The position numbers and the translations under genes are program-made. From the NCBI RefSeq assembly GCF_019649055.1, contig NW_026570290.1, positions 248,001-312,000 of the forward strand: 64,000 bases of DNA, in the 5' to 3' direction. The notes beneath the pieces are model-generated. The model made no database searches. It saw only the letters and a program-made list of their open reading frames with translations, and was not told where the DNA came from. Positions 36,241 through 49,600 of this stretch are shown here, piece after piece. Every line of letters begins with the position of its first letter. Position 1 is the first letter of the stretch. The DNA is from Paramacrobiotus metropolitanus (taxonomy: Eukaryota > Tardigrada > Eutardigrada > Parachela > Macrobiotidae).

Positions 36241-36925
36241 TTTTTATCATAAGTCTGTACGCTTTAATATCTAAAGGTCAAGCATATTAACCGTTGGAAA
36301 GGCACATGTCAAGTGTTAATGGGGGAAGACCGTAGACAACGGTGTACGATACTCCATTAATCGTTGTAATGGTATCAGTTGCTGATAAGATGCCTGTACC
36401 GTTCCATTGTTTGTCATATCTCACCGCTCCCCATGAGTCAGCTTTTAATCAGGAATAAGAAAGATAGTGATAGATTGTTTGACGCACGTTTCTTTCTTTA
36501 GATAAAAAGCATTGATCTTTTACTAAAAATTTATAATTTATAAGTTTAAAAGTAGACAGTATTATACGGCATTATCAGGTTTGCACTCGATAATGATAAT
36601 ACTGTAGTTAAGAAAGGTGGAGCTATACAGATTGCGCAAACGTTGCACACTTCTCTTGCATGGTTGCTGCATCAACGTGGTTTTAGCATTTCAGTTATGA
36701 TAATGTAAACAACTTTTTATGGATTTAAAAAGTGGTGCCAAACTTGGGAAGTAAGAAGCAGATGTACAACCCGATCATCTATATATTCATTAAATCACAC
36801 ATGTTTCAACATTCCAAAGCACACACAATTTCGAGCATACTGCTTGTACAATGGCGTTTTGGTTTTCAAATACGTAACCACTTGCTACAGAACGAGATCC
36901 GTTCTCGAACCACACCCTTTTCAAT
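36148..36925. other. Intergenic, no supported gene
   Basis: Spacer between the defensin-like gene and peptidase C. AT-rich, no recognisable feature. Confidence 0.5.
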
Positions 36926-39900
36926 TCACCACACGCCGTTCTTCTTTTGTGGATTCATTGGGGATCCAACGGAACAGTTGAAAGCTTCCGCAAACTCCGG
37001 CATATTTGACATAACACCATTAATACGAAACTTCGCTGGTGCGTGAACATCGGTTAACAGACGCATGCGGTTTCTGTCGTTCGTACGCACTTCGCACCAT
37101 GTCTGCAAAATTTATAAACATAGTATACGGAGCATGCATAATATTTATATACATAGTATACGTATTTACTGAAAATAGTCTGATTCCAAATTTCGCTAGA
37201 GATAATGAACTTCTTATGCGTTCTTACAGTGCCGGTTGCGATGAAAAACAGCTGTTCCGGTGAAAACTTTTCTAATCCAGGCAAAGCGTTGCTCGTACTC
37301 GAATGAGGCGATTGAAGTGCTTTTCGCAAAGCCTAGAACACGCAGCTTGCATCTGTTAATTTTAGTCTGTCGCTTGGTCTTAAGTATACACTTACCTTGA
37401 ATGCCACTTTTAGTCCACCATTATCGGCAATATTTTCGAGTAGAGTCAGATGACCGTTTACCGATCCGACATCCAACGAATACTGATTATACTGATCGAT
37501 CAGCGATAGGGTGCGGTTTTGATAAATTGACCATGTTGTGTTGGTCCACCAGGATTCTAGCCCACCGAGTTTTCCAAACTGTGCACCTACCAAAATGTTC
37601 ATTTCCGTCTAACATGCCGATGCCAGCTTTTGTCCTCTTCTAACAGACTGGAGCTACTGCTGACTATTACTGAAGACTGAGTAGTTGAGCGGTTTTGCTC
37701 CTAACCCAAGTAATACCTTGTGTATCGAAACCGTGCGTAAATTCATGCCCAATAGTAAACCCTGTGCCACCAAAGTTGATTGCATCAGGGAAGTCCGGGT
37801 GGAACAAAGGATCCTCCAAAAGCGCCAGTGACATTCCTGTGTCACACGGATCGCATTAATTTACAGTGATACTCATACAGTACTACTACATAACGAGCTG
37901 ACATCATAACATAACGAGTGTCGCGAAGTTTTATACCTAGACTGTTAACTGACATGTAGGCTGCATTAATTTTTGTCGCGTCGAAAATCACGTCAAAAGG
38001 ATCGTCACGATGGAAAGCCGTTCCGAGTTTTGCAAGGTTCCTTAAGGTTTCGTCTTCTCTGACTCCTTGTAGTGTCTCCATGAAATTCGATCGTACTCCG
38101 ATCTGCAACGAGTGGACGAAACGTTCCGAGATTTAGGAAATCTCATTATACTGTGTAATAAAATACGAGTATAATAAAAGTGGATAAAAATAAATAAAAA
38201 ATAAAAAGAGAAAAAAACATAAATTTTAAATTTTAAATAATTCTTATTAAATAGTCAAATAAAGTATAACAATTAAATTTACTAAATTTAAACGAATCTT
38301 CCTTTGGCTTACGTTTTTGTACACATCATCGATGCGGAGTCGACTTTCTGGTGTTGATGGAAACCCAATTACAAGTTCCATACTCTGTAGCTTGGCATGC
38401 GCCAGTTGCCGGGTGGAATTATCTAACCATGTTGTTTCGTTCAGAAGGTCACCTAGGCTGCTGCGCAACCGTTCCGTGAGATTCGTAGCCTGTGAATGTT
38501 AATATTGCCTTTATAGCGCATTCTTTAGTTCTGTAAATCATGCTGCGCACCACTGAACCACTCTGTAGATAAAAAATGAATTTGATTAACAAATCGAAGC
38601 TGACCTTTTCTATAATGGCCGTTGCATTCGCATACCGAGTACACATCTCGTTGATGGCCAGCGGCATAACGTCGGTCACATACGCCATACACTGACTCTC
38701 CATGTGACCGGTAAATTTCGTCCGATACTTTTTGGGCAGCCAATTGCGACTGCCGACAATCACTTTCCAGCCGATATAATTGGCTAACCGGCGCTTTCCT
38801 TCTTCACCGGCAGAGTCCATTTCCCGCAACTTTTCATCCAGCTTCATTAAATATTGTGGACTCATATCCACCACTGGCGTATCGTCAGTTATCATATTGG
38901 ACTTATTCACCCGATCAAACAGGGTGTGAATCAGATCCGTTAAATTGGAAAATAGCGTGGACTGAAAATTGCGATTTTTCTGCAGTTGTCCTAAAGTGAT
39001 AACGGTTTTTCTGTCTGTTAAATCTTGAGTCTGCTCCGCAGTTTTCTTTGCCTGGAAAAGCATTTACTGAATATTATCTGTTTTGTAAACCTTGCAAATC
39101 TCCATACCAGAATGATGGTCCTCCCGAAATCTACAATGTTCGTAAGATCCTTAGACTTGGTCACATTGACCGATGAGTTGACGCTTAATGCCAGTGCGCC
39201 GGCTAATTCGGTGACCCACTGAATGTACTCTTCCACGTACTGTGCTCCCCGCTCGCTGTCCAGCATATCCCGGCTGTATAATTCATCTGGTTCGTTTAGC
39301 TCAATCCAGTACGCCGACGGATCGTATAGACTGATTTCTACCGAGATTTTCAAGAAAATCGGTAGTTGCGAGTAATAAACCGATGTAAAGATGGATTTTA
39401 GAGTGGCGTTGTTGGACCAGTTGGTTGTCAATAGCGGCCAACCGCCAATCAGCCGGTCCAGTGTGTCGAAAAGTGGCTTTGTGCCCAGTTTCTCTCTCTG
39501 CTCTGAATTGGTTTGGATATTTTATAGAGGAACATTAACCTTGTTAGGTACAGCTTACAACGGTACGCAAAATAAACTGAAAACTACTTCTGTTGCTGTT
39601 CTACATGATATTGATAAATCTGTTACTGCGTGGTGCGTACTTTACTCGCACAATCATAAGATAAGTAATTATTGTTATAAGGTCCTGTGCGAGTGCAACG
39701 CAAGTGCTTTATTCTATACCGTCATCCAAACACTGAGCGTATAATTTTCTCACGGTGACCTCTGCAGATGAATTTGTCGGACCCGTTGCTTTCAACATCG
39801 CTAAAATCATTACAATAAAATACTGAGTTTTATTAATGCGGATTCCTGTGCGGTAGCATAATACACTAAATACAGTAAGTGCCTACCCGATTTGGCGCTG

Positions 39901-40263
39901 GCAACTTTAGCGGAGACAGCATTGGTTATGTAAACAGCGGTTGGTTTATGTACCGCTTGAAAGTTACCGCAGGCATATGCGTAGAAATCTTCGCAAGGAT
40001 TTGCCGATTCATTGATGCTGTTCTTTATATCAGCAGCTTCATATACGAATGAAAAAGTGGATCCATTGGTTAGTTCTGTGATGAATGTCGAGACATTGCT
40101 CGAACCATTGCCCACCTTTTTCACGACAATAATTCGTCAGACACACATTATTCGTTCGGTTCTCCGTTCCCAACGTTTGAATAGAAGCTGCAGCGGCGGC
40201 TCGAATTTGAATCACAGTGACAAAAACATTTGCGATCAATATGGATGCAGCCGGAAAAAGCAT
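36926..40263 (-). CDS. Neprilysin-type M13 peptidase C, secreted
   Basis: Same intron positions as A and B. First exon 40116..40263 (start ATG 40263; signal-like MLFPAASILIANVFVTVI, then VCLTNYC). An open frame extends upstream to 40398, so a longer N-terminus is possible. Later exons contain NPCEDFYAYACG, YAQCLDD, KLREMDSAGEEGKRRLANY, DATKINAAY (substrate-binding Asn-Ala present), FTIGHEFTHGFDTQ (zinc HExxH), WWTNTTW, ENIADNGG, DVHAPAKFRING (catalytic His and Arg) and the end MNPQKKNGVW. No lesion seen. Probably an active extracellular peptidase; the third tandem copy. Confidence 0.85.
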
Positions 40264-42345
40264 GGCGGCCGTTATGCGATTCGCCAAAAAACCGGAAAGC
40301 GAAAACAAGTAATGCGCTGGCAACGAAGCTACTCCAAAACAGATATCATCATTGTACAGTTGTAGGTAATCTCTTCTGTTAAGGAAGCACAAGCACAAGC
40401 ACTACGCGGTGGTTTCGCTCTAGTTGTGTAATCAAGCAAATGAAACGGTAGCTGGATTGGATTGGATAATATTATGCTTTTTCGATCGCCGAAGGGCACT
40501 GCCGTAAAATGAATCAGCAAGCGTTTGTTACATGCACAATTTACTGTACAGTAGTTGCTCATATGTGCCTGTGTCTCTGTGTTATGGCTTACCACAACAT
40601 TAATTAGAAGTGTCTCGCGGGTCAGTTACCGTAACTTTCCAAAAATTCCACATCGGAAGAGATTAGTATACGTATACGTATCAGCATTCTTTGCCTCCTT
40701 TCTACCTAACAATTCGGGCTTTAATCAATAAGAGAAATTCGGAAATTAACCACAATTTCGCAACCCTAGCCTGGCAGTGGTGATTTTCATAGGATAATAA
40801 AGAGTCGGCATGTCGACGACTGAGCAATAAACGAACGATTGTGTTCATTGAGCAGTGTACCGTCAGCAGTTCTTATTATTGCACGTGATCCCGTAATTTG
40901 TAAAGACGCTCATGGGATTAATTATTCGGCTGGTTAGACAGGACTTGTAAGTAATGTGCTCCGCACAAAATTCAGTAGGCAATGGCATGTTGCTTAATAA
41001 GCGTTGTAAAAATCAGAATGACAATAATAATTATTACATGTCTCCTTCTCATCAGTACCGGAAGTATTCGCTATATACTGTAGATGCATCGTTTGTTCGG
41101 CGCCCGTACCATGCGGCATAAATTCGGCATCCCGTGGAAGGTTGATTGTTGAGGAGATGTCTGAATACTGAAAAATGTATCTAGCTTCCAGGCTCGCGGG
41201 CCTTCGCGGTAGACCATGACAAGACTGACTTTCCGTCATAGATTGTACTTACGATTATGTAGTTCTACGAGCTGTGTGGCATACCGAGCCGACAGATTAG
41301 ATCGACATCAGCAGTGACGCGACCAAGGACAAAAGCTGAAGGCACTTGCAGATTAAAATACAGAATACTGATAATTTGCAGTCATTTTCGATCATTTTCT
41401 AGCGTAAAGAATTTAGCTTTTCGGCCAACTACCTGACTGCACAGAAAGGGGTGCCGGTTTTGAAGAAGCAGTACTTCGTATTCGTGACATTTCGTGTACG
41501 CCGTCGTGCATATCTGTACAATAAGAAATGATACTGTTTTACTCGTAAAATAATGTACAGTTCATTAAATTTCGGTGCCGTCTTTTGGAAAATAAGCTGG
41601 CTGTACCAACAAGTTCTCCCCAGTCACAACCAAACTATGTAATACAGCAGTCGTTCATGAAAATTATATTGTTTTATCAACTCATCATGCTAGAGTAATA
41701 CTGAGTTTTTCCTACCAACAGGAAGTAAAGGGCTGACCTTTGACGCCACTATATTACGGACCTCACGAAGACGAGTAGCGCGAAGATAAGGGACCCCCTC
41801 AGCTGCAAGAGCCGAGGTGGATGGAGACGGAGTCATTCGAGAACTCTGTATTTGGGCATAGACTGTCTAGTGATGAAGATGAAGAGCGGTGCGCTCCTTA
41901 CTGCAAATGAGATCGCATACAGCGGGAATATGCGTGGGCTCACCGGTAAAATGCTTTTGCATTTAAACGTGTTTACCAGGAAGAGAAAAGTGTACAATAT
42001 GTCTATCGTACGGTGTTCTTTTACCCTGTCGTAGCACAAGCACTTGATTGACTTTAACGTAGTACTACGAAAACTACTCTAGTTTTACAGAGACTTACTC
42101 TTAAAGTCAATGCATTATAAAGTACAAAATGCACAGTGAATTGAAACTTCGAAACAATAATTATAATTACGCATCATGGCTTTTGCGTTACGTTGTGAAC
42201 TGTGACTGAATTTTGTGTGGTAGAACTTCCTGAATTACGTATTTACTTTAATTCATAATAATAAAAAGAGGTGCCGTTGACGTTAAACGCAGATCGATTG
42301 ATTTCGCACCAGTTTGCTTCCAAACAACACATACAGTACATAACA

Positions 42346-42418
42346 TGCTCATCCTGCTTAGTAAGCAGGATGAGCATTATGTTATGCTGTAAGCAGTGCT
42401 TACGCCATAACATAATGC
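42346..42418. repeat. Cluster of nested perfect inverted repeats
   Basis: Arms 42346-42360 and 42362-42376 (15 bp around a single g) are exact complements. Overlapping them, 42374-42386 pairs with 42406-42418 (13 bp), and inside it 42389-42395 pairs with 42397-42403 (7 bp). They could form alternative hairpins. No coding context; a possible foldback element. Confidence 0.85.
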
Positions 42419-43366
42419 TTACAGCATAACAGCAAAACATTATGCTTTATCCTTAATTTTTCAATAGAGGAATTACAGAAAAAGCCACATTTCGTAATGA
42501 AAATCAAAAAGGAAAGGAACGAGAATATCGAACAATTGGAAGACAAAACCCTGCCACACCGGGCGGTTGTGATTGTTCCAAGCGACAGAAGTTCGTTTTT
42601 GTTTTCCAATTCCCACCTTATAAATCACTTACATAGATCAGAAAGTGATTTGCACAGAACTGGCAGGAATATAGACCAACATGAAAGAATTCGCCCGCGT
42701 ATGTTACGGGCGATGCGTTATATTTAAAGTGACCCTATACCTGCCCTTTCGGCAATGAAAATAAAGCGAGTGTTTATATTTAATACGAAAATGCCGGCGC
42801 AGTTCAGAAGCACGACAGTAAATAACAAATACGAGTACAACACCAATACAACACTGTATGCATTCAGCATGCTTTTAACCACGGAGATAAATCCTATTTT
42901 TAAGCCTAATGCGGTAGTGGACAAAATACCTTTCTCAAAAAAATAATTATTTTACTGAATTTCTCACCGGAAAATGTGCCCTGACGTTGGAGAAACTAAT
43001 GTTGATAATTTAGTAGTCAATATATACATCAAATAACGGGAAAACAGATGCAAAAGCTGGTTGTTTGTTGTGATCGTCATTAAGTTCTTGCTGTCTTATA
43101 TTTTTCAGACTTTACATATAATTAGTAATGTAGTGGTTTATTTAATTATTTATCTTATTTACGGTTTATGTTAATCAGTTTTATTTTGCCATTTTTTATG
43201 GACATTGTTCTGGTTTTCTTTTCTTTCCTGGTGGTTCACTTCAACGTGTTGTATGAAGTACCACACGAGACGATGCGGTCGCCGGGATTTCGATGTGGTA
43301 CGATTCTCACAACTTACAGATAAACCAGAAACAGATCGGTAGCAGTCTCTCTCAAACGTCAACGCA

Positions 43367-43372
43367 TTTATT
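43367..43372 (-). promoter_or_regulatory. Putative polyadenylation signal of PAM
   Basis: AATAAA on the - strand, about 280 nt after the PAM stop codon at 43648. Position is plausible; not verified. Confidence 0.4.
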
Positions 43373-43647
43373 GTGCAAACTTCAAAAAACCCGAATAAAT
43401 CATTTAAAACGTTAAAAGATCATAAAAGCGTTAAAATCTCTGGAAAACTATATATCGAGGTACTCGTTAATCCCGTACAAACAACCACAGCTGCGAAAAC
43501 AATAATCTCGCCGAAGACACGAAGACATCAGAAATCGTTGGAAGAAATCTCGAGGCATCAATTAAAACGGATAAAAACAAAACCCCACCCCCAGCTGAAC
43601 GACGGAATGGCCCCCATATCAACTCCCCCACTGACAACACACGCATT

Positions 43648-46600
43648 TCACACGAGCGCATTCCGTGAGTAGCGCGGCGCCGCAAACGCCTCATCCTCCG
43701 AATCACTACTCTCCCCCGCGGCCGCCTCATTCTGCCGCAACGGCCGGAAGCCCTCCTTCCGTGCCTTATACCCTCCGAGGTCCATGGGGTTCTTGACACT
43801 GTGTCCGTACTGATACAATAACTCCTTCCATTTCGACTGGTTACTGCTGGTCTTCCACTGCTTCACGCAGAAATACACCCCGCCGGAAAGCACGATCAGC
43901 GTCGGAACGATGATCAGCATGAGCACGATGAAGGAGAAGCCGGATGCGTCGCCGGGTTTGGTGATGGGCTCCATGTCGTGGCCGTGGCTGTGGTGGCCGT
44001 GCTCGGAGGGTTCTTCAACCGGCGCGGCGGGAACGGGCGGGAGGACGGCGGCCGGCAAGTGGAATTTGTGAGCGTGACTGTTCAGCTCCACGACGTAGAT
44101 GCAGGAACGGTCTTTGGACACCACAACGGCGTGCGGATTAGCTAATGGTGACGCCTAAAGTAAAGGAAAAACAGTCAAAATTAGTTAGCGAAGTTAAACG
44201 GTTGAAATTATTTTCAAAGACCTAAATTCAACAGCGCTTTATTAAATAACTGAAGAATTAATGGATAATACAAATACCAATTTTCGTACAGGTTTGCTAA
44301 TTAATTAGAGGAATTTATTAAGGATTTATTTTTATGATGAACTTGCTTTCTCAACATGTGAAAGATGCGATTGCGTAGTGTAACGGCTAACAGTCCAAGT
44401 CCATACGACCTTCTGCTCTATCTACCATTGTACTGTACTCGATTCTTTCTCAGTCAAATAAGCAAAAAGCGCAGTCAGTCTGCATTTTGTGATAAAATCC
44501 CAGTTTTTGTCAAAAGAATACGAACACAAAAAATTCTTATTTCGATAAATTTAAATACTTAATGGCGATCAACCGACAGGGAAAGAAATATTTCTCATGC
44601 CTTGACTTATACGAGTACAGTAGTTATAGCAAAGTTAAGGGATAAATTTTTAAATTGAATTTAATGCAGAAATTGTTCGATCGTGGAATGTTATTACGGA
44701 ATAATTATTTTTTTCGTTGATCATTTGATAATAATGATATTTACCTTGGACTTCAGCACACCGACGGTGTTGCCAGTAGAAACGTTGACAAGTATCGTGC
44801 TAACCGGCGGCTCTGGACCGAACACGGTCATTCCCACTTGGCCGTTGACAGCGACCATCAAATCACCTAAATTTGATATAACCCAAATTTACCCAATGAA
44901 CTGATCACAACATTATGCTGAACACGTAACCGATGTGACGTACCGGATAAATCCAACGCAAACAATCGGCTGCCAAACTCCGCCGGTTGATACAACCGCA
45001 GGAACTTCTTGGTGGCCACATCGAAGGCCTGCACCCGGCCGTTCTCGCGGTCGGCCACGAAGATGGTCTTCTCGTCGGTGCTGAGTTTAATATCGTGGGG
45101 AATGAAGAATTCATGCGGCTGTGGACTGATCGTCCCGAAGGGATTGTACGTGTCCGTGCCGAAATGGCTGACGTAGTTCCCGTTGCTGTTAAAGCGGATC
45201 ACCCGCGAATTGCAGTATCCATCGGCCACAAAGAAATCCCCGCTCGAAAGGACAGCCACCATGCTGGGCTTGCAGAAGTGCTGGCCGTCGTGGCCGGATT
45301 GGAATTGCTTACCTATTAAAACGATAGAAAAGCAATGGTAAAGTATATGATTGGGCACTTTCTTAAAATTTGAGGAATAACAGTTCCGTTACGCAGTTAC
45401 GAAACACACAAGGAAATCAAAATTAATCCAATACGAAAAAATACGATTTAAAGTTATTTACCAAATCAAAACTTAAAAAACCATCACACTTCTAAAAAGA
45501 ATTCATGTTCTAGACTGTTTATATAGATACTCGTGACAAATTGATAGCTGGAGAAGGGGTTTTGTAGTACAGTGGCAGCGACAAGATGGTCTCATAATAA
45601 TTATAATGCAGCGAATGCAGCGCTCGCTCAGATACAAAATTTACAGCTGTAGAAACCGATCGTTCTTGTTTTTCCAAAAAAAAATGAAGCATGTGGTCGC
45701 TTAAAGCAGGCAACGGAGATTTCAAGGTAAGTGACAAAAAAATTGAATATCAAATACATAATTAACGCTTAAACCAAATAAAACTAAACACAATCATACA
45801 GCACTAACAATAAAAAGCTTAAAATCATATATCTTAACACCCGTCATGAAAAATGGGGTAACAGGTAGTTTCGTAGTTAAACGGCAGCAGCGAGATAAAT
45901 AAAAAATATCGCAAAACAGCTTGTGGTCAAACAAACACACGATCGAAGAAAAGTACACTTTTTTTTAAAGAAATAACTAAGAAATCGAAAGAAAGCTGTC
46001 AATGACGATCTGGCTGTGCGCGACAATAAAAAAATAAAGCTTCAATTAACATGAATAACTTCAGAAATCCCGGTCACAAATTATGGCCCAAGTGGGCTTG
46101 TAACGGCAACGTAACAGATTTGCAAAGGTTTTCATAACGTGAAAGCAGCGCGTGATCAGAAAAGTTCCCTTTGCAAGAAAAAGTTGTAGTATTTTTTAAA
46201 AATAAAAGAGAAATAAGAAGTCGAATAAAACCAACAACGAAGATTTAAAGGTAAGCCACAACAGAAAACGAAATCTCAAACATTTTAAACAACCGAAAAA
46301 GCACTAAATAAACCAACTACAGAAAACGGTTAATTTAGTGACAATAAAAACTTTCCGTCAATCGCAACGAAAAACTAACATTACATATGCCGGTATCTAA
46401 CCACTGATAGTAAGTAATATTATTAAATGCTAAAATGTTTCCGTTAATTTCAGTAACTCACCTAAGATCATGGTGGCTTGACCATCGGGCGACAATTTGA
46501 ACACTTGATGCAAAGCAACATCGGTAACCCAGATATTCCTGCCGGCGTCCACTGTAATGCCATGAGGCATATAAAACCTGGATAAAAGAATAAAAAAATT

Positions 46601-49600
46601 AAAAAAATATAACAACTGCGATTCAGAAATTTTTACTGTATATAAAATGAAAAAGGGACAAATGCCACATGGAATATAAGAAAATCACTCACATCTTCTG
46701 TCCAATGTGTTTCTGGAGCTTGCCACTCGCCGCATCCAGAATGGCGATGGTTGGCTGCGCAATCGGTCCAGCGTCTTTGCGCGCGTAATTGTTATTAGCA
46801 TCGAAGGTGCCGCCATCCCAAACGTGATCATTACGATGGAAAATGTATCTAAAAAACAGAAATAGAATAATTTAAATGACATCTAAAAAATCAGTAACAT
46901 GCGCAGTTTTAATAATCGTTGATATTCGACAACTTACACATGTTTTTCAGTAGGGCCGAGCGCGACGCCCGAAATTTGTCCGAGATTCATTTTCGACACC
47001 GTACTGGACCAGTTTTCGTCCTCTTCGTACGCTAAAAAGTACAAAATTTGAATAAATCAGTGAGACACCATAAGCAACGAATTTTCGCTTACAACTTTGT
47101 TAAGTTTCGACAAGCAGTAAAAAGCAATCGGCTAATTATTTTCCATACGAATGCATTATTCTGCGACCGAACATAAAAATATATAAAGCTATCTATTACT
47201 TATTGTCGTGCCTCTAATCAAACGTTAAAAGCGCAAAACTACTGTAACCAAGAAAGATGCTCACAAGTCAGTAAAAAAGCCGGGTACAAGAAGTGCGTCC
47301 GTAGTGTAACGTCTGCGGCGTATGACGCCTGGTTTTCGTCCTACAGTGCGCATTCGATACTAACAGCTCTGTACGCAGTAATTTTCTAAATTCAAAATAA
47401 ATTCATTGAAATTCAATTTTTTTCAAAAACAGAAGAATAAACACAACACAACGATAATACAAAAAAATCACCAAAAAGAAAATGATAGAGAGGAACCGAA
47501 AAGTATCTTGCAAGCAGCAGTAGTCGCACAGCAATTAAATAACATAAAACCGAAGTTTCACAAATCGATTTTATCGTGTCATGACTGTACGTTAACGAAG
47601 CCAATCCTGCCAGTCACAGGAAAAAACAATACTAATTTGTAAAATCCTGGATTTTACAGACAGAACGCTGACACTATAGGAAGATTTAAAAAAAAAATTT
47701 CTATAGGAACTTACCATAGAGCGAAATATTATAAAACTATGAAATTGTCCGGTGTTAACCGGACACTTTTTCAAAAGCTGCAGCGAATGCTGTTGCATAC
47801 GCAATGAGCAAAAACAATTTTCAAAAAAGTTTGGTAATTAAGGATTACTTTTTAAACTGAACATAAAATAAAACAAAATAACATTAAACAAAATATGATT
47901 ACATCATAAAAATCCGCATTTATACAGATATAACAGAACAAATTCCATTGGGAAAGCCACAAATACCTGGTGTGGGCAGGACCGCTCCGCCATGTTCACC
48001 ATGCTCCATATCTCCGTGATCATGCCCGGACATTTCATGATCATGACCCCCCACCACGCTCTCCTCCGTGGCCATCTCCGGCGGGACCTCATTAGTCTCG
48101 CCCAATTCCCCTTCGCGTCCATGTCCGGGTGGCGGCACCGTGGGCATCTCATGGCCGTGGTGCTCCTCGCCGGCCGGAGGCGGTACGGTGACTTCCGCAC
48201 CCGGGGCGGCAGGCGTCGCCGGGATCACCGGGGTCACCGCCGGTTTACCATGCTGACCGTGGTGGTGTTTGATTTCGCTGGCCGGTAGCGGGATGCTGGC
48301 TTCCTTCGGAAGCTGGTACATACCCACATCCTGACCCACATCACCACAGCTGTCTGTAAATAATTTGACAAAGGTGAGTTTTTAGCCGCGCACAGCGAAG
48401 TAACGGCATGGGCTGTACCGTGCACAATACTCCGGTCGGCGTAGTACATCATGTAAAAATTACACATTTCGTCGTTGTGTGTTGGACCCATGAATGTGAT
48501 GGCGGAGCGTTCGGTGGAGTTGTACACACAGCGGGCGCCCTAAATAACAAAGCCATTAATCGTCAGAAATAAAGGAACAACTTACCATAAAATTGCAACC
48601 AATTTTTTAAAATCATATCAGACATTAAGTTTTTATTTCGATGATTACCTATAATATAAATACCTATTAAACGAAAACGCAGGCAGAACAGCGAGCAATA
48701 AATTTTTACTATAAATACGGATCCTATTTGTATAGTGATTTATTACCCGCGGAAAGTTGGAAACAACACCGAAAACTAAGTAAACTAAAGAGCAATTTCT
48801 GGAAATTAAATGAAAATAACAGCCAATAAAAATTCACTACAGCAACACCATGAGAACAGTTTCGAGGAAAACGAAGTATTTATGACAAAATAATATAACG
48901 GGCTAATTTCACAAAAACAAAATTCCGAAATAAAACGAAAGGAACCAGTAAGGGAAAAGGCAGGAGCCGCAGTGTACGACTTTTTAAAAATAATTAGGTT
49001 GACGCCCAACGCGATTTAATTTCATGATCTTACGCAATGAATTCATCACAAATAATATAGGATACACTTAACACTAACCAGTAGGGTCCCCTTGGTGATA
49101 TTGTGGGCGGCCGGCATGGGATAGAAAGCCTGGGGATTCTGCGGGCTCTGTTTACCCAGCATGGTCCATTCTAATTTGGCCTCGTCCTCCTGCTTCATGT
49201 ACCAGCCCTGTCAAGCCGACAAAACACCGCTTTTGAACGATATCAACACATCACAGCGTGCGGTACGTCCATTTCCGCAGGAGAGCATTGTTAATGCTGA
49301 AATGCTTACGGAAATCACCACTCCCAGTCCGTGGGCGTGTGTGCGGAAACCGAATGGATGGATCACCGTGTCATCATTGTACCGGCATAATACGTTGACA
49401 TTCACCACTGGAAGCAAATTAGTTAACCGTTGTGGCTTGCGGTGGGCATTTCTCTTACACAACAAACGTTATGGAATCGACTATCACTCTAATCCAATTT
49501 ATTTGTAATTTGTTTATTTTCGTACTTTTATTTAACATCCATAAAATTTGGATACGGTATTCAGATTTAACGAAAGATTCACAGTTGCGAAAACAAAAAA

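Larger units (their letters stand above)
40264..43647. other. Intergenic with hairpins; PAM 3' UTR at right
   Basis: About 3.4 kb with no supportable gene; open frames at 40994, 41852, 42497 and 43373 lack domains. Contains nested inverted repeats at 42341-42418. The right end is probably the 3' UTR of PAM, with a - strand AATAAA at 43367-43372. Confidence 0.5.

Noticed and set aside
43373-43672. 99-residue + strand open frame
   Set aside because: Lies in the probable 3' UTR of PAM and overlaps its last exon antisense; Lys/Thr-rich without domain.
47992-48288. + strand open frames opposite the PAM linker exon
   Set aside because: The - strand is a phased PAM exon; the Arg/Gly-rich antisense translation has no domain.
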